Shown piece after piece: positions 46,376 through 54,679 of a DNA stretch of 64,000 bases (positions within the stretch are counted from its first letter, which is position 1; each line of letters begins with the position of its first letter). Under the pieces are notes generated by a model. That model made no database searches. It worked only from the letters and a program-made list of their open reading frames with translations, and was not told the DNA's origin. A program made the position numbers and the translations under genes. Source of the stretch: Gaetbulibacter sp. S0825 (GTDB taxonomy: Bacteria; Bacteroidota; Bacteroidia; Flavobacteriales; Flavobacteriaceae); contig NZ_JAATJT010000001.1 of assembly GCF_011777505.1 (NCBI RefSeq), forward strand, positions 496,001-560,000. The letters are read 5' to 3'.

Positions 46376-47275
46376 ATGAAAAAATTAATAAGTATAATAT
46401 TAGTATTCGTAGCATTTGGCTACGCAGAAGCACAAGACATTCAATACGTTAATGCAGAAAACGGATTAATAGTTAGAGAAAGACCTAGCCAAGGTGCCAT
46501 TAAAGTAGGCATGTTAGATTATGGAACAGTCATTGAAATTACCGAACACACCAATTTAAAACTCGAAGTTATGGATGGTGGTAAAAAACTTACTGGTGAA
46601 TGGGTAAAAGTAAGAGGCATTGACGCTTACGAATTTTTTGAAGAAGGCTATGTTTTTAATGGTTATTTAACCGAAGAAACATTAGAAAAACGCTTTAAAG
46701 CAGCATATGACGAATTCACTGTAACCATTGAAGGAATCACAGAAAAAGAAAGCAGAAAAGATGATGTTAATCCAGATTTTAATGGCGTGTTATTCTATAA
46801 GCTAAATGACAATGAAACTTTAGAAGACAAAACAGTTAGGGTAAAACATCATCAAGAATTTAGAACTATTGAAGTATTTCAAAAGCATGAAAACAGCATC
46901 GCTATTTCTGATGATAAGTCGCACTGCGATATCATTAACTGGCAGCATTACTACTCTAGCTGGAAGCCTTTAAAAACCATTTCAAGCAATAAGAAGTTTG
47001 AAGCTTTGTCAATTTCAGAAAAAGAAGCAAGCAGATTTATAGATGTAAATATTGAAGAATTAAAAACGGTTGTTAACGATGCGTGTGGTGAAACTTGGAG
47101 TGACGCTATAAAAGATGTTGCCTCTTTGAATGACTATCCTACAAAAGTTGTGGTAAGCAAACTATATTTACGCATTTTAATGACAGATATTGATGGTTAT
47201 AAAACAGAGAAGATAATTATCTTTGAAGTACCACTTAATAGTCAAACAAAAAAAGAGTCTTATGCAAAACTTTAA
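46376..47275 (+). CDS. SH3-domain exported protein
   Basis: 299 residues. Signal peptide (KLISIILVFVAFGYAEAQ), then an SH3-like domain (about 21-100: VNAENGLIVRERPSQGAIKVGMLDYGTVIEITEHT). The remainder is a beta/alpha domain I do not recognise. SH3b domains often bind peptidoglycan or regulate wall enzymes. It lies between A2M and PbpC, consistent with a role in envelope repair. Overlaps the ABM gene by 14 bases. Confidence 0.75.
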   Translation: MKKLISIILVFVAFGYAEAQDIQYVNAENGLIVRERPSQGAIKVGMLDYGTVIEITEHTNLKLEVMDGGKKLTGEWVKVRGIDAYEFFEEGYVFNGYLTEETLEKRFKAAYDEFTVTIEGITEKESRKDDVNPDFNGVLFYKLNDNETLEDKTVRVKHHQEFRTIEVFQKHENSIAISDDKSHCDIINWQHYYSSWKPLKTISSNKKFEALSISEKEASRFIDVNIEELKTVVNDACGETWSDAIKDVASLNDYPTKVVVSKLYLRILMTDIDGYKTEKIIIFEVPLNSQTKKESYAKL

Positions 47276-47570
47276 ACCATACTACGCAGTAATATTTACA
47301 TCCACTTTAACTAAAAACAATGAAGGCTATAGTGAGATGGCACAAAAAATGGAAGATTTAGCCAAAACCCAATCTGGATTTTTGGGTATTGATAGTGCAC
47401 GAGAAGATGTAGGTATTACTGTGAGTTATTGGGAAAGTTTAGAAGCCATAAAAACTTGGAAACAAAATACTGAGCATTTAATAGCACAGCAAAAAGGACG
47501 TGAGCAATGGTACAATTGGTATAATACAAGAATTTGCAAAGTGGAGCGTGAATACGAATTTGAAATTTGA
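47262..47570 (+). CDS. Antibiotic biosynthesis monooxygenase (ABM) family protein
   Basis: 102 residues from ATG 47262. The longest frame starts 13 codons earlier within the SH3 gene. The segment KMEDLAKTQSGFLGIDSAREDVGITVSYWESLEAIKTWK has the ABM dimeric alpha-beta barrel features. Members often act as monooxygenases or heme-degrading or small-molecule-binding enzymes; nothing in the context identifies a substrate. It sits between SH3 and PbpC, and its TGA overlaps the TTG start of pbpC by 4 bases. Confidence 0.78.
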   Translation: MQNFKPYYAVIFTSTLTKNNEGYSEMAQKMEDLAKTQSGFLGIDSAREDVGITVSYWESLEAIKTWKQNTEHLIAQQKGREQWYNWYNTRICKVEREYEFEI

Positions 47571-49915
47571 AAATAATAAGCTACATAAAACGTAACAAAA
47601 TAAAATCAGCAGTTGTAACAATACTGTTGATTGCTTATTATTTCTGTTTGCCAAAACAACTATTTACAAACCCAACAGCCACTGTTATTGAAAGTCGTGA
47701 TGGAGAATTGCTTGGTGCTATTATTGCTAAAGATGGTCAGTGGCGATTTCCTCATAACGACAGTATTCCGCAGAAGTTTAAAGACTGTTTAATTCTATTT
47801 GAAGACGAATATTTTTACAAACATCCAGGATTTAATCCAATATCAATTTACAAAGCCTTACGAGATAATATAAGTTCTGGTGAAGTGAAACGAGGCGGAA
47901 GCACACTCACGCAACAAACCATTCGTCTGTCTCGAAAAGGAACATCAAGGACTTATCTCGAAAAAATCAAAGAAATTATACTTGCCACTCGTTTAGAATT
48001 AAGATATTCAAAAGACGAGATATTAGCTTACTACTCAAGTAATGCATCTTTTGGTGGTAACGTAGTTGGACTTGACGCAGCCTCATGGAGATATTTTAAT
48101 AGAAACGCTAACGACTTGTCTTGGGCAGAAAGCGCTACACTAGCAGTGTTGCCAAATGCACCAAGTTTAATTTACCCTGGGAAAAACCAAGAACGTTTAC
48201 TCAAAAAACGAAATGCGCTTCTTGAAAAACTATTAAAAAACGAGGTTATTGACACCTTAACTTATGAGTTATCGATTCTAGAAGAATTACCTCAAAAACC
48301 CCATCCTTTACCGCAAATTGCACCTCATTTATTGCAAAATGTTGCCAAGAGCAATTATGGCAAACGCATTAAAACAACCATCAAAAAACACGTGCAGGAG
48401 CAAACTAATGCCATTGTAAAAAATCATTACAATCAATTACGTCAAAACGAAATTCATAACATTGCGGTCTTGGTTTTAGATGTCAACACACGAAAAGTGG
48501 TGTCATATGTTGGCAATGCTCCAACTAATAAAACACATCAAAATGCAGTAGATGTCGTTACCAAACCACGAAGTACAGGAAGCATTTTAAAACCCTTTTT
48601 ATATGCTGCTATGTTAGATGCTGGCGATTTGTTACCAAATACCCTAGTACCTGATGTGCCAACACAATTTGGAAGTTACAATCCGCAAAACTACAGTAAG
48701 GAATTTGATGGTGCAGTTACTGCCAAACGTGCTTTGGCTCGTTCGCTCAATGTACCTTCTGTGAGATTGCTTCAGCAGTTTGGTTTGGACAGATTCTACC
48801 ATTATCTCAAGCAATTAGAATTAAAAGACATAAAAAAGAATGCCAACCATTATGGCTTATCCTTAATTCTTGGTGGTGCCGAAAGCAATCTCTGGGATTT
48901 ATGCAAAAGTTATGCTGCTATGGCCGGAACAGTTAATCATTTTAATGAAAACTCAAGTCAGTATTATACCAACGAGTTTTTAGAGCCTACTTTTTTAGCA
49001 GATGCAGAAATAGATTTTGGTAACCTCAATGATGAAAAAACCATTTTTGATGCAGCTTCCATTTACCTCACGTTTGAAAGTATGAAAGAGGTCAATAGAC
49101 CTGAAGGTGACGAAAACTGGCAATTTTTTGATTCCTCTAAACAAATAGCTTGGAAAACAGGAACAAGTTTTGGCTTTCGAGATGCTTGGGCAATTGGTGT
49201 GACTAAAGATTATGTAGTTGGAGTTTGGGTTGGAAATGCTGATGGCGAAGGTCGTCCAGGATTGGTTGGTGTGCAAACTGCTGCACCTATTTTGTTTGAT
49301 GTGTTTGATATTTTGCCGTATAGCGACTGGTTTAGTAAGCCTTTTGATGAAATGCAAGAAGTAGCCATTTGCTCCAAAAGTGGCTATAGGGCATCGCCTA
49401 ATTGCAGCGACATTGAACAGAAATTCATTCAATTGAGTGGCTTAAAAACTAAGCCTTGCCCTTATCATGTATTGGTGCACTTGGATACTTCAGAACAATA
49501 TCAAGTGAACACTTCTTGTGAATCGTTGGCAAATATTAAAAACACCTCGTGGTTTGTGTTGCCTCCTTTAATGGAATATTATTATAAGTCTAAAAACCCA
49601 TTTTACAAACCCTTACCTCCTTACCGAAGTGATTGTGTGGCTGAAAGAGCTATAACCATGCAGTTTATTTATCCTAAGCAATCGGGCAAGTTCTTTTTAC
49701 CAAAAGATTTTGACGGAAACACGAATGAGCTTATTTTAAAAATTGCCCACTCCAAACCAGAAACAACCGTTTTTTGGTATCTGGATGACAATTTTATTGG
49801 CAGTACTAAAGCCATTCACGACATGGCTATTTTACCAAAATCTGGACAACACTTGATTACAGTTGTTGACGAATTTGGGAATGAAGCTAAGCGGTTAATT
49901 GAAATTTCGGAATAA
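47567..49915 (+). CDS. pbpC: Penicillin-binding protein 1C, bifunctional peptidoglycan synthase
   Basis: 782 residues. The start is TTG at 47567, within TTGA that also forms the ABM stop, so it is coupled to ABM. Membrane anchor (about 8-26), GT51 transglycosylase domain (EDEYFYKHPGFNPISIYKAL; GGSTLTQQTIRL), transpeptidase with SxxK in GSILKPFLYA, SxN in SLNVPS, KTG in WKTGTSFG, and a C-terminal BiPBP_C beta-domain. PbpC pairs with bacterial A2M to repair walls after protease or breach. Periplasmic. Confidence 0.93.
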   Translation: MKIISYIKRNKIKSAVVTILLIAYYFCLPKQLFTNPTATVIESRDGELLGAIIAKDGQWRFPHNDSIPQKFKDCLILFEDEYFYKHPGFNPISIYKALRDNISSGEVKRGGSTLTQQTIRLSRKGTSRTYLEKIKEIILATRLELRYSKDEILAYYSSNASFGGNVVGLDAASWRYFNRNANDLSWAESATLAVLPNAPSLIYPGKNQERLLKKRNALLEKLLKNEVIDTLTYELSILEELPQKPHPLPQIAPHLLQNVAKSNYGKRIKTTIKKHVQEQTNAIVKNHYNQLRQNEIHNIAVLVLDVNTRKVVSYVGNAPTNKTHQNAVDVVTKPRSTGSILKPFLYAAMLDAGDLLPNTLVPDVPTQFGSYNPQNYSKEFDGAVTAKRALARSLNVPSVRLLQQFGLDRFYHYLKQLELKDIKKNANHYGLSLILGGAESNLWDLCKSYAAMAGTVNHFNENSSQYYTNEFLEPTFLADAEIDFGNLNDEKTIFDAASIYLTFESMKEVNRPEGDENWQFFDSSKQIAWKTGTSFGFRDAWAIGVTKDYVVGVWVGNADGEGRPGLVGVQTAAPILFDVFDILPYSDWFSKPFDEMQEVAICSKSGYRASPNCSDIEQKFIQLSGLKTKPCPYHVLVHLDTSEQYQVNTSCESLANIKNTSWFVLPPLMEYYYKSKNPFYKPLPPYRSDCVAERAITMQFIYPKQSGKFFLPKDFDGNTNELILKIAHSKPETTVFWYLDDNFIGSTKAIHDMAILPKSGQHLITVVDEFGNEAKRLIEISE

Positions 49916-49950
49916 ATTCTTAACTTTTGTTATCTCTAAAACAATAACTT

Positions 49951-50889
49951 ATGCCTGCGTTTCCAAAACCTAACTTCGTATATAATTTTGACCTCAATGC
50001 TGAACTTCAACATTTAATTAATCATAAAGTCACGCGTCAAGTTCCAGAAAAATCTGATGACAAATTACTCATTGCTACTTGGAATATTGCTAACCTCGGG
50101 CTTCAAGATAGATGGAACGAACACTACAAACTTATTGCCGAAATTATTAGTTGGTTTGATGTGATTGCCATTCAGGAAACCAATGATAATCTTATAGGTT
50201 TAGATAACATAGAGTTGGAATTACCTAATTACTACGATGTCATTTTTTCGGATAAAGGTGGTAATAATGAGCGTTCTGTTTTTGTGTTTAATAATGAAAA
50301 AGTGAGTTTATTGCAGCTTATTGGGGAGGTTTCAATTCCACCTAAAGACCATCGTCATATTAAATTAGCTGACGTAGATTCAAAATTTACTGGATTTGAT
50401 AGAAATCCTTATTTATGTTCTTTTGAATGGAATAATGAAAAATTGATTTTTATAACCGTTCATTCATTTTTTGGAAGCGAAGCAAAAGCAGATATAGAAC
50501 GAAGAGCCCTTGAAGCCTATGCCATTTCTAGATATGCCGATTTGAGAAAAAACTCGAAGTATGCTTTCTCTAAAAACATCATAACAATGGGAGATTTTAA
50601 CATTCCAAAAGTAGAAAAAGGCGACCAAACTTATGATGCGTTAATGAAACGTGGTTTAAAACTTCCTGAGCATTCCACACAAATTTATTCTAACATAAAC
50701 AACGACAAACAATACGATCAAATAGCGTTTCTTCCAGATTTAAAATCTAAAATTACAGCCCACGGTGTGTTTGATTTCGATAATGCTATTTTCCCAGATT
50801 TATGGCAAACGAATGTCTCGAATTTTAAAAAATATTTGAAGTATTATATTTCTGACCACAGACCAATGTGGATTGAATTGGAGTTGTAA
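49951..50889 (+). CDS. Endonuclease/exonuclease/phosphatase (EEP) family protein
   Basis: 312 residues. Motifs LLIATWNIANLGLQDR (about 45-60), VIAIQETNDN, TVHSFFG, MGDFNIP and YYISDHRPMWIEL are the EEP/DNase I metal-dependent phosphodiesterase set. No signal peptide is visible, so it is probably cytoplasmic. Substrate may be nucleic acid or a phosphoester; unknown. It follows pbpC by 35 bases and could be cotranscribed. One base separates it from the convergent lipoprotein gene. Confidence 0.88.
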   Translation: MPAFPKPNFVYNFDLNAELQHLINHKVTRQVPEKSDDKLLIATWNIANLGLQDRWNEHYKLIAEIISWFDVIAIQETNDNLIGLDNIELELPNYYDVIFSDKGGNNERSVFVFNNEKVSLLQLIGEVSIPPKDHRHIKLADVDSKFTGFDRNPYLCSFEWNNEKLIFITVHSFFGSEAKADIERRALEAYAISRYADLRKNSKYAFSKNIITMGDFNIPKVEKGDQTYDALMKRGLKLPEHSTQIYSNINNDKQYDQIAFLPDLKSKITAHGVFDFDNAIFPDLWQTNVSNFKKYLKYYISDHRPMWIELEL

Positions 50890-51387
50890 TTACCTCAACG
50901 GAAACCCTTTTGCTGCCCACCAAGGATGCATTTCTATTACTAAACGACCAGCTTTCACCATTGGGTCAGCATTTGCTAAACTATCTGCCATTTGTAATGT
51001 TGGCACATTGTAAATGGTAATACCGCTTATATCACTATCGTCCTCAAAAGGTCCAGAAATATCAGCATAACCAAGTTCGTACATTTTACCTAAATGAGCC
51101 ATGTGTGCTGCTTGTAGTTTGTTGGCTTCCTCTTCTGGCTGAGAACGGTTTGGTCCTTTTTTTAAAAACGCAATAAAATACTTCTGCATGATGACTGTGT
51201 CTTGCGTTTTTTCATCTACATAATCAAAAAGCTCAAAGCCTTTGCCTAATAGCTCTTCTTTTAACTCTTTAGTAGATTTTCCTTTGTTTTCTATTGGCTC
51301 TTCAACAACTACAAGATTGTCTTTTGTTTCACTTTTACATGCTACAAAAACCAATAGAATTATAATGCTCAAAATTCCTTTTTTCAT
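50890..51387 (-). CDS. YciI-like lipoprotein
   Basis: 165 residues from ATG 51387, which shares one base with the CYTH stop (TAATG). Lipoprotein signal (KKGILSIIILLVFVAC). The mature part has a YciI-type fold with YFIAFLKKGPNRSQPEEEANKLQ and AHLGKMYELGYADISGPFEDD. YciI-domain proteins are usually cytoplasmic, so a lipoprotein version is less common. Coupled to the CYTH gene. Function unknown. Confidence 0.75.
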   Translation of the reverse strand: MKKGILSIIILLVFVACKSETKDNLVVVEEPIENKGKSTKELKEELLGKGFELFDYVDEKTQDTVIMQKYFIAFLKKGPNRSQPEEEANKLQAAHMAHLGKMYELGYADISGPFEDDSDISGITIYNVPTLQMADSLANADPMVKAGRLVIEMHPWWAAKGFPLR

Positions 51388-51857
51388 TATTCCCAAGTAT
51401 TAAATGGTTGTTTACTCAATTGTGAATTATAATATCTTATGTTTCCTGTGACTTCTTCTCCCAGCCATTCTGGTTTTGTAAAGGTTTCTTCTTCTGTTTC
51501 TAATTCCACTTCTGCAATCACTAAGCCTTCATTGTCGCCATAAAATTCATCTACTTCAAAAATATGGTTATTAACCTTTACCTCAAAGCGTAATTTATCA
51601 ATAACACCTTCCACACAAAACTCTAACAAAGCTTTTGCATCCTTTTTTGAAATATCCTTTTCCCATTCAAAACGTGATAAACCATCATTGGACGATAACC
51701 CTTTGACTGTTAGCATACCTTTATTATCTTTTAACCTTATTCTAACTGTTCTCTCAGGATCACGATTTAAAAATCCTTGTATGATTCTAAATTTTTGATG
51801 TGATTCTTCTTTAAAAGCATCAGAGGTTACTAAAAATTTACGTTCTATTTCTATCAT
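51387..51857 (-). CDS. CYTH-domain protein
   Basis: 156 residues from ATG 51857; the frame extends four codons upstream. Opens with MIEIERKFLV (the ExExK motif) and contains RTVRIRLKDNKGMLTVKG plus RFEWEKDI, marks of CYTH triphosphatases. These hydrolyse inorganic triphosphate or act on thiamine triphosphate or adenylate-like substrates. Cytoplasmic. Divergent from dinB across a gap with an 11-base inverted repeat. Confidence 0.88.
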   Translation of the reverse strand: MIEIERKFLVTSDAFKEESHQKFRIIQGFLNRDPERTVRIRLKDNKGMLTVKGLSSNDGLSRFEWEKDISKKDAKALLEFCVEGVIDKLRFEVKVNNHIFEVDEFYGDNEGLVIAEVELETEEETFTKPEWLGEEVTGNIRYYNSQLSKQPFNTWE

Positions 51858-51876
51858 AATAATGTCCACAAATTTG

Positions 51877-51918
51877 GGTATCTCATTATTGTTATTTAAA
51901 TCTCAAAAATGAGATACC
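51877..51918. promoter_or_regulatory. 11-base inverted repeat between CYTH and dinB
   Basis: GGTATCTCATT (51877-51887) and AATGAGATACC (51908-51918) are perfect complements with a 20-base gap. CCTG-CCTTCT-CAGG lies next to it. It may be an operator for the divergent pair, or the remnant of a palindromic repeat. Confidence 0.5.
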
Positions 51919-51948
51919 TGCCTTCTCAGGAATTCATAAATTTACACT

Positions 51949-53046
51949 ATGTCAAACGATTTACCAATAAGAAAAATTATTCATGTGGATATGGATGCAT
52001 TTTATGCCTCTGTGGAGCAAATGGATAATCCTAAGCTTAAGGGGAAACCACTTGCTGTTGGCGGCGGAGGAAAACGTGGTGTGATAAGTGCTGCGAGTTA
52101 TGAAGCACGACAATTTGGTGTAAAAAGTGCCATGTCTGGAAACTTAGCTATTAAACTATGCCCAGAACTTATTTTTGTGAGACCTAATTTTGAACGTTAT
52201 ACTGAAATTTCTAAACGAATACGGAAGATTTTTTTTGATTATACCGATTTGGTTGAGCCTCTATCATTAGATGAAGCCTACTTAGATGTAACACAAAACA
52301 AAAAAGGAAATCCAAGTGCATCATTAATTGCCAAAGAGATTAGACAACGTATTTTTGAAGACGTTGGATTGACAGCTTCCGCAGGTATTAGTGTCAATAA
52401 GTTTGTGGCAAAAATTGCAAGCGATTATAATAAACCTAATGGACAGAAAACCGTAAATTCTGAAGAAATTATTGAGTTTTTAGAGGATTTAGACATCAGG
52501 AAATTTTATGGTATCGGAAAAGTAACAGCTGAAAAAATGTATCAAAAAGGAATTTTTACTGGAAAAGATTTAAAATCAAAATCAGCAGACTATCTAGAAA
52601 AACATTTTGGAAGGTCTGGAAAATCCTATTACTACATTGTTAGAGGTATTCATAATAGCGAAGTGAAACCTCACAGGATTAGAAAATCGTTAGCAGCCGA
52701 ACGTACGTTTTATGATAACCTTACAAGTGAAGTGTTTATGCTTGAAAAACTAGAGCATATTGCTGAAGAAGTTGCCAAACGCTTAAATAAAAGTAAAGTA
52801 GCTGGAAAAACAATTACCTTAAAAATAAAGTATAGCGATTTTACCTTACAAACGCGTAGCAAAACGTTGCCTTATTATGTAAGTGATAAAGACATTATTC
52901 TAGACACTGCAAAAAATTTGTTGTATCAAGATACGTTAAAAGAATCGGTTAGATTATTAGGTATTTCGCTCTCCAACTTAAATACCGAAACCAAGAAAAA
53001 GCCTGAAACCGAAAGCGTGAGTGTACAATTGAAGTTTGAATTCTAA
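51949..53046 (+). CDS. dinB: DNA polymerase IV (Y family)
   Basis: 365 residues. Catalytic motif HVDMDAFYASVEQ near 12-24 (D14, D16), SLDEAYLDVT with the second acidic residues near 105, then helix-hairpin-helix and little-finger domains (RKSLAAERTFYDNL). A C-terminal basic/hydrophobic tail ends SVQLKFEF, which may be a beta-clamp contact (QLxF-like). Makes error-prone lesion bypass in SOS or stress. No obvious LexA-type box was found. Confidence 0.95.
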   Translation: MSNDLPIRKIIHVDMDAFYASVEQMDNPKLKGKPLAVGGGGKRGVISAASYEARQFGVKSAMSGNLAIKLCPELIFVRPNFERYTEISKRIRKIFFDYTDLVEPLSLDEAYLDVTQNKKGNPSASLIAKEIRQRIFEDVGLTASAGISVNKFVAKIASDYNKPNGQKTVNSEEIIEFLEDLDIRKFYGIGKVTAEKMYQKGIFTGKDLKSKSADYLEKHFGRSGKSYYYIVRGIHNSEVKPHRIRKSLAAERTFYDNLTSEVFMLEKLEHIAEEVAKRLNKSKVAGKTITLKIKYSDFTLQTRSKTLPYYVSDKDIILDTAKNLLYQDTLKESVRLLGISLSNLNTETKKKPETESVSVQLKFEF

Positions 53047-53057
53047 TCTACTTATTA

Positions 53058-53089
53058 TTTGACTTTATTTGAAAAAACAGCTACTTTCG
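53058..53089 (+). promoter_or_regulatory. Promoter of the Crp/Fnr gene
   Basis: TTTG at 53058-53061, 20 bases, then TACTTTCG at 53082-53089. This approximates TAnnTTTG (one mismatch). It implies a leader of about 75 bases before the 53170 start. Confidence 0.5.
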
Positions 53090-53169
53090 TTTAAGGTCAT
53101 GTATCAAATATTAAAACGACTTCATACACGCATAAGTTGTATTTAACCTAAAAATCCAAGGAACAATCA

Positions 53170-53796
53170 ATGGAATTTGATAAAAAAATATTGTCTTTTT
53201 TAAAACCAAAATTATTAGATGAGTTATTAAAGGAATCGACGCTTAAAGAATTCTCAAAAGGCACTGAAATTTTAAGAGAAGAACAATATGTAAAAGTTTT
53301 ACCTATAGTGATTAATGGACTTGTAAAAGTTTATTCTAGATTTGATGAAAAGGAATTACTGCTTTATTATATTGAGCCAGCTCAAAGCTGCGTAATGACT
53401 TTTTATGCTGCCCTGAAGAACACTCCAAGCAAGGTTTTTGCAACAACTGAAGAAGATTCTAAAATTCTTCTAATTCCTGTACAGTATTTACCAAATTGGC
53501 TTAAGGAGTACCCTGGTTTTAATGACTTATTTTATAACCAATTTAATTTACGCTATTCTGAGCTTTTAGACACAATTCGTCATTTACTATTAGACAAAAT
53601 GGATAAGAGACTTTATGACCATCTTAGAAAGAAATCAGACTTAACCAAAAGTAACTCTGTAAAAATGAGTCATAGCCAAATAGCAAATGAATTGGGAACT
53701 GCACGTGAAGTAATTACTAGAGTATTGAAAAAACTTGAAACTGACGAAAAAGTTATTCAAAATGCAGGTGAAATAAAAATTATTAACGAGTGGTGA
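53170..53796 (+). CDS. Crp/Fnr-family transcriptional regulator
   Basis: 208 residues. Cyclic-nucleotide-binding-like fold (about 20-130) with KGTEILREEQYVKVLPIVINGLVKVY, then a C-terminal winged helix (about 145-208). The recognition helix reads ELGTAREVITRVLKKL, with R179, E180 and R184 placed as in E. coli CRP R180, E181 and R185, which read GTGA. Effector unknown; no cNMP-contact arginine motif is clearly visible. A GTGA-N6-TCAC site lies right at its end, before the DUF2892 gene. Confidence 0.9.
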   Translation: MEFDKKILSFLKPKLLDELLKESTLKEFSKGTEILREEQYVKVLPIVINGLVKVYSRFDEKELLLYYIEPAQSCVMTFYAALKNTPSKVFATTEEDSKILLIPVQYLPNWLKEYPGFNDLFYNQFNLRYSELLDTIRHLLLDKMDKRLYDHLRKKSDLTKSNSVKMSHSQIANELGTAREVITRVLKKLETDEKVIQNAGEIKIINEW

Positions 53797-53806
53797 CCAC
53801 AGTCAC
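53793..53806. promoter_or_regulatory. CRP-like operator before the DUF2892 gene
   Basis: GTGA-CCACAG-TCAC, perfect half-sites with six-base spacing, overlapping the Crp/Fnr stop codon. Its centre lies about 43 bases before the transcript start predicted from TACCTTTG (53829-53836), the class II activator distance. Confidence 0.6.
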
Positions 53807-53828
53807 TGCATACATCTATTATAGTACT

Positions 53829-53836
53829 TACCTTTG
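53829..53836 (+). promoter_or_regulatory. -7 element of the DUF2892 gene
   Basis: TACCTTTG matches TAnnTTTG, 37 bases before the ATG at 53873. The -33 region lacks TTG, consistent with dependence on an activator. Confidence 0.55.
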
Positions 53837-53872
53837 TAGAGCAATAATGCCACAATATTTTAATTTAAAAAG

Positions 53873-54085
53873 ATGAAAAAAAACATGGGAAGTGCAGATA
53901 GAATTATTAGAATAATAATCGCTGCAATAGTTGGAATTCTTTATTTTACAGGAATCATTTCGGGAATCTTAGGCCTAATCCTTATAATTCTTGCAGGAAT
54001 TTTCGTTTTAACTAGTTTAATTAGTTTTTGCCCACTTTATGCACCATTTGGTATTCATACCTGTGCTTTAAAAGAAAAAATATAA
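53873..54085 (+). CDS. DUF2892 membrane protein (YgaP-like)
   Basis: 70 residues. Conserved start KNMGSADRIIRIIIAAIVG, two membrane helices, and the ending SFCPLYAPFGIHTC with two cysteines. DUF2892 proteins accompany rhodanese and sulfur-transfer genes and Crp/Fnr regulators. Probable inner-membrane partner of a Crp/Fnr-controlled sulfur or redox response; no rhodanese is nearby. The lipoprotein gene follows 2 bases after its stop. Confidence 0.88.
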   Translation: MKKNMGSADRIIRIIIAAIVGILYFTGIISGILGLILIILAGIFVLTSLISFCPLYAPFGIHTCALKEKI

Positions 54086-54087
54086 TT

Positions 54088-54552
54088 ATGAAAAAAAGGA
54101 TTTATTTCAGCTTTTTAGTAATGCTATGTTTCTCGTTAATGTCTTTAACATGCTCTAATGACGATGAAAATGTAAACGATAATAACCAACAAATATCTCA
54201 AATTGAAAATATTGTTGAATCTGGAACTTGGCGTATAACGAATTATATAGATTCGGGAGAAAATGAAACATCAGATTTTACAGGATATAATTTTTCATTT
54301 AATTCTGATGGTTCTCTTATTGCTTCAAATGGAACAAATACTTTAACTGGTACTTGGTCAATTACAGATGACAGTAGTAGCAGTGACGATGATATTGATT
54401 TTAATATTTTCTTCCCTGTATCTGATAATAATGATTTTGAAGATTTAAATGACGATTGGGATATAATATCAAATACCTCTACTAAAATAGAACTCATTGA
54501 TATAAGTGGTGGAAATGGAGGTACTGATAATCTGACTTTTGAAAAAAACTAA
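54088..54552 (+). CDS. Lipocalin-like lipoprotein
   Basis: 154 residues from ATG 54088; the longest frame starts 20 codons earlier inside the DUF2892 gene. Signal FLVMLCFSLMSLTC with a cysteine near residue 22. The mature region has GTWRITNYIDSGENETSDFTGY and GTWSITDD, as in lipocalin-like DUF proteins, and is acidic (DDSSSSDDDIDF). Cotranscribed with DUF2892. Ligand unknown. Confidence 0.72.
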   Translation: MKKRIYFSFLVMLCFSLMSLTCSNDDENVNDNNQQISQIENIVESGTWRITNYIDSGENETSDFTGYNFSFNSDGSLIASNGTNTLTGTWSITDDSSSSDDDIDFNIFFPVSDNNDFEDLNDDWDIISNTSTKIELIDISGGNGGTDNLTFEKN

Positions 54553-54565
54553 GACAGTAAACAAT

Positions 54566-54593
54566 AGCGGTTTATGTTCTTACTTAAACCGCT
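54566..54593. terminator. Terminator between lipoprotein and pyk
   Basis: AGCGGTTTA and TAAACCGCT around ten bases, between convergent genes. The T-tail is weak. Confidence 0.55.
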
Positions 54594-54679
54594 TTGCTTT
54601 AAACAAGTATCTTAATTACCGAAAAGTTAGCGTTCATTAATCCACAACTAATAATACACAATCTACGTTAAACAAAACT

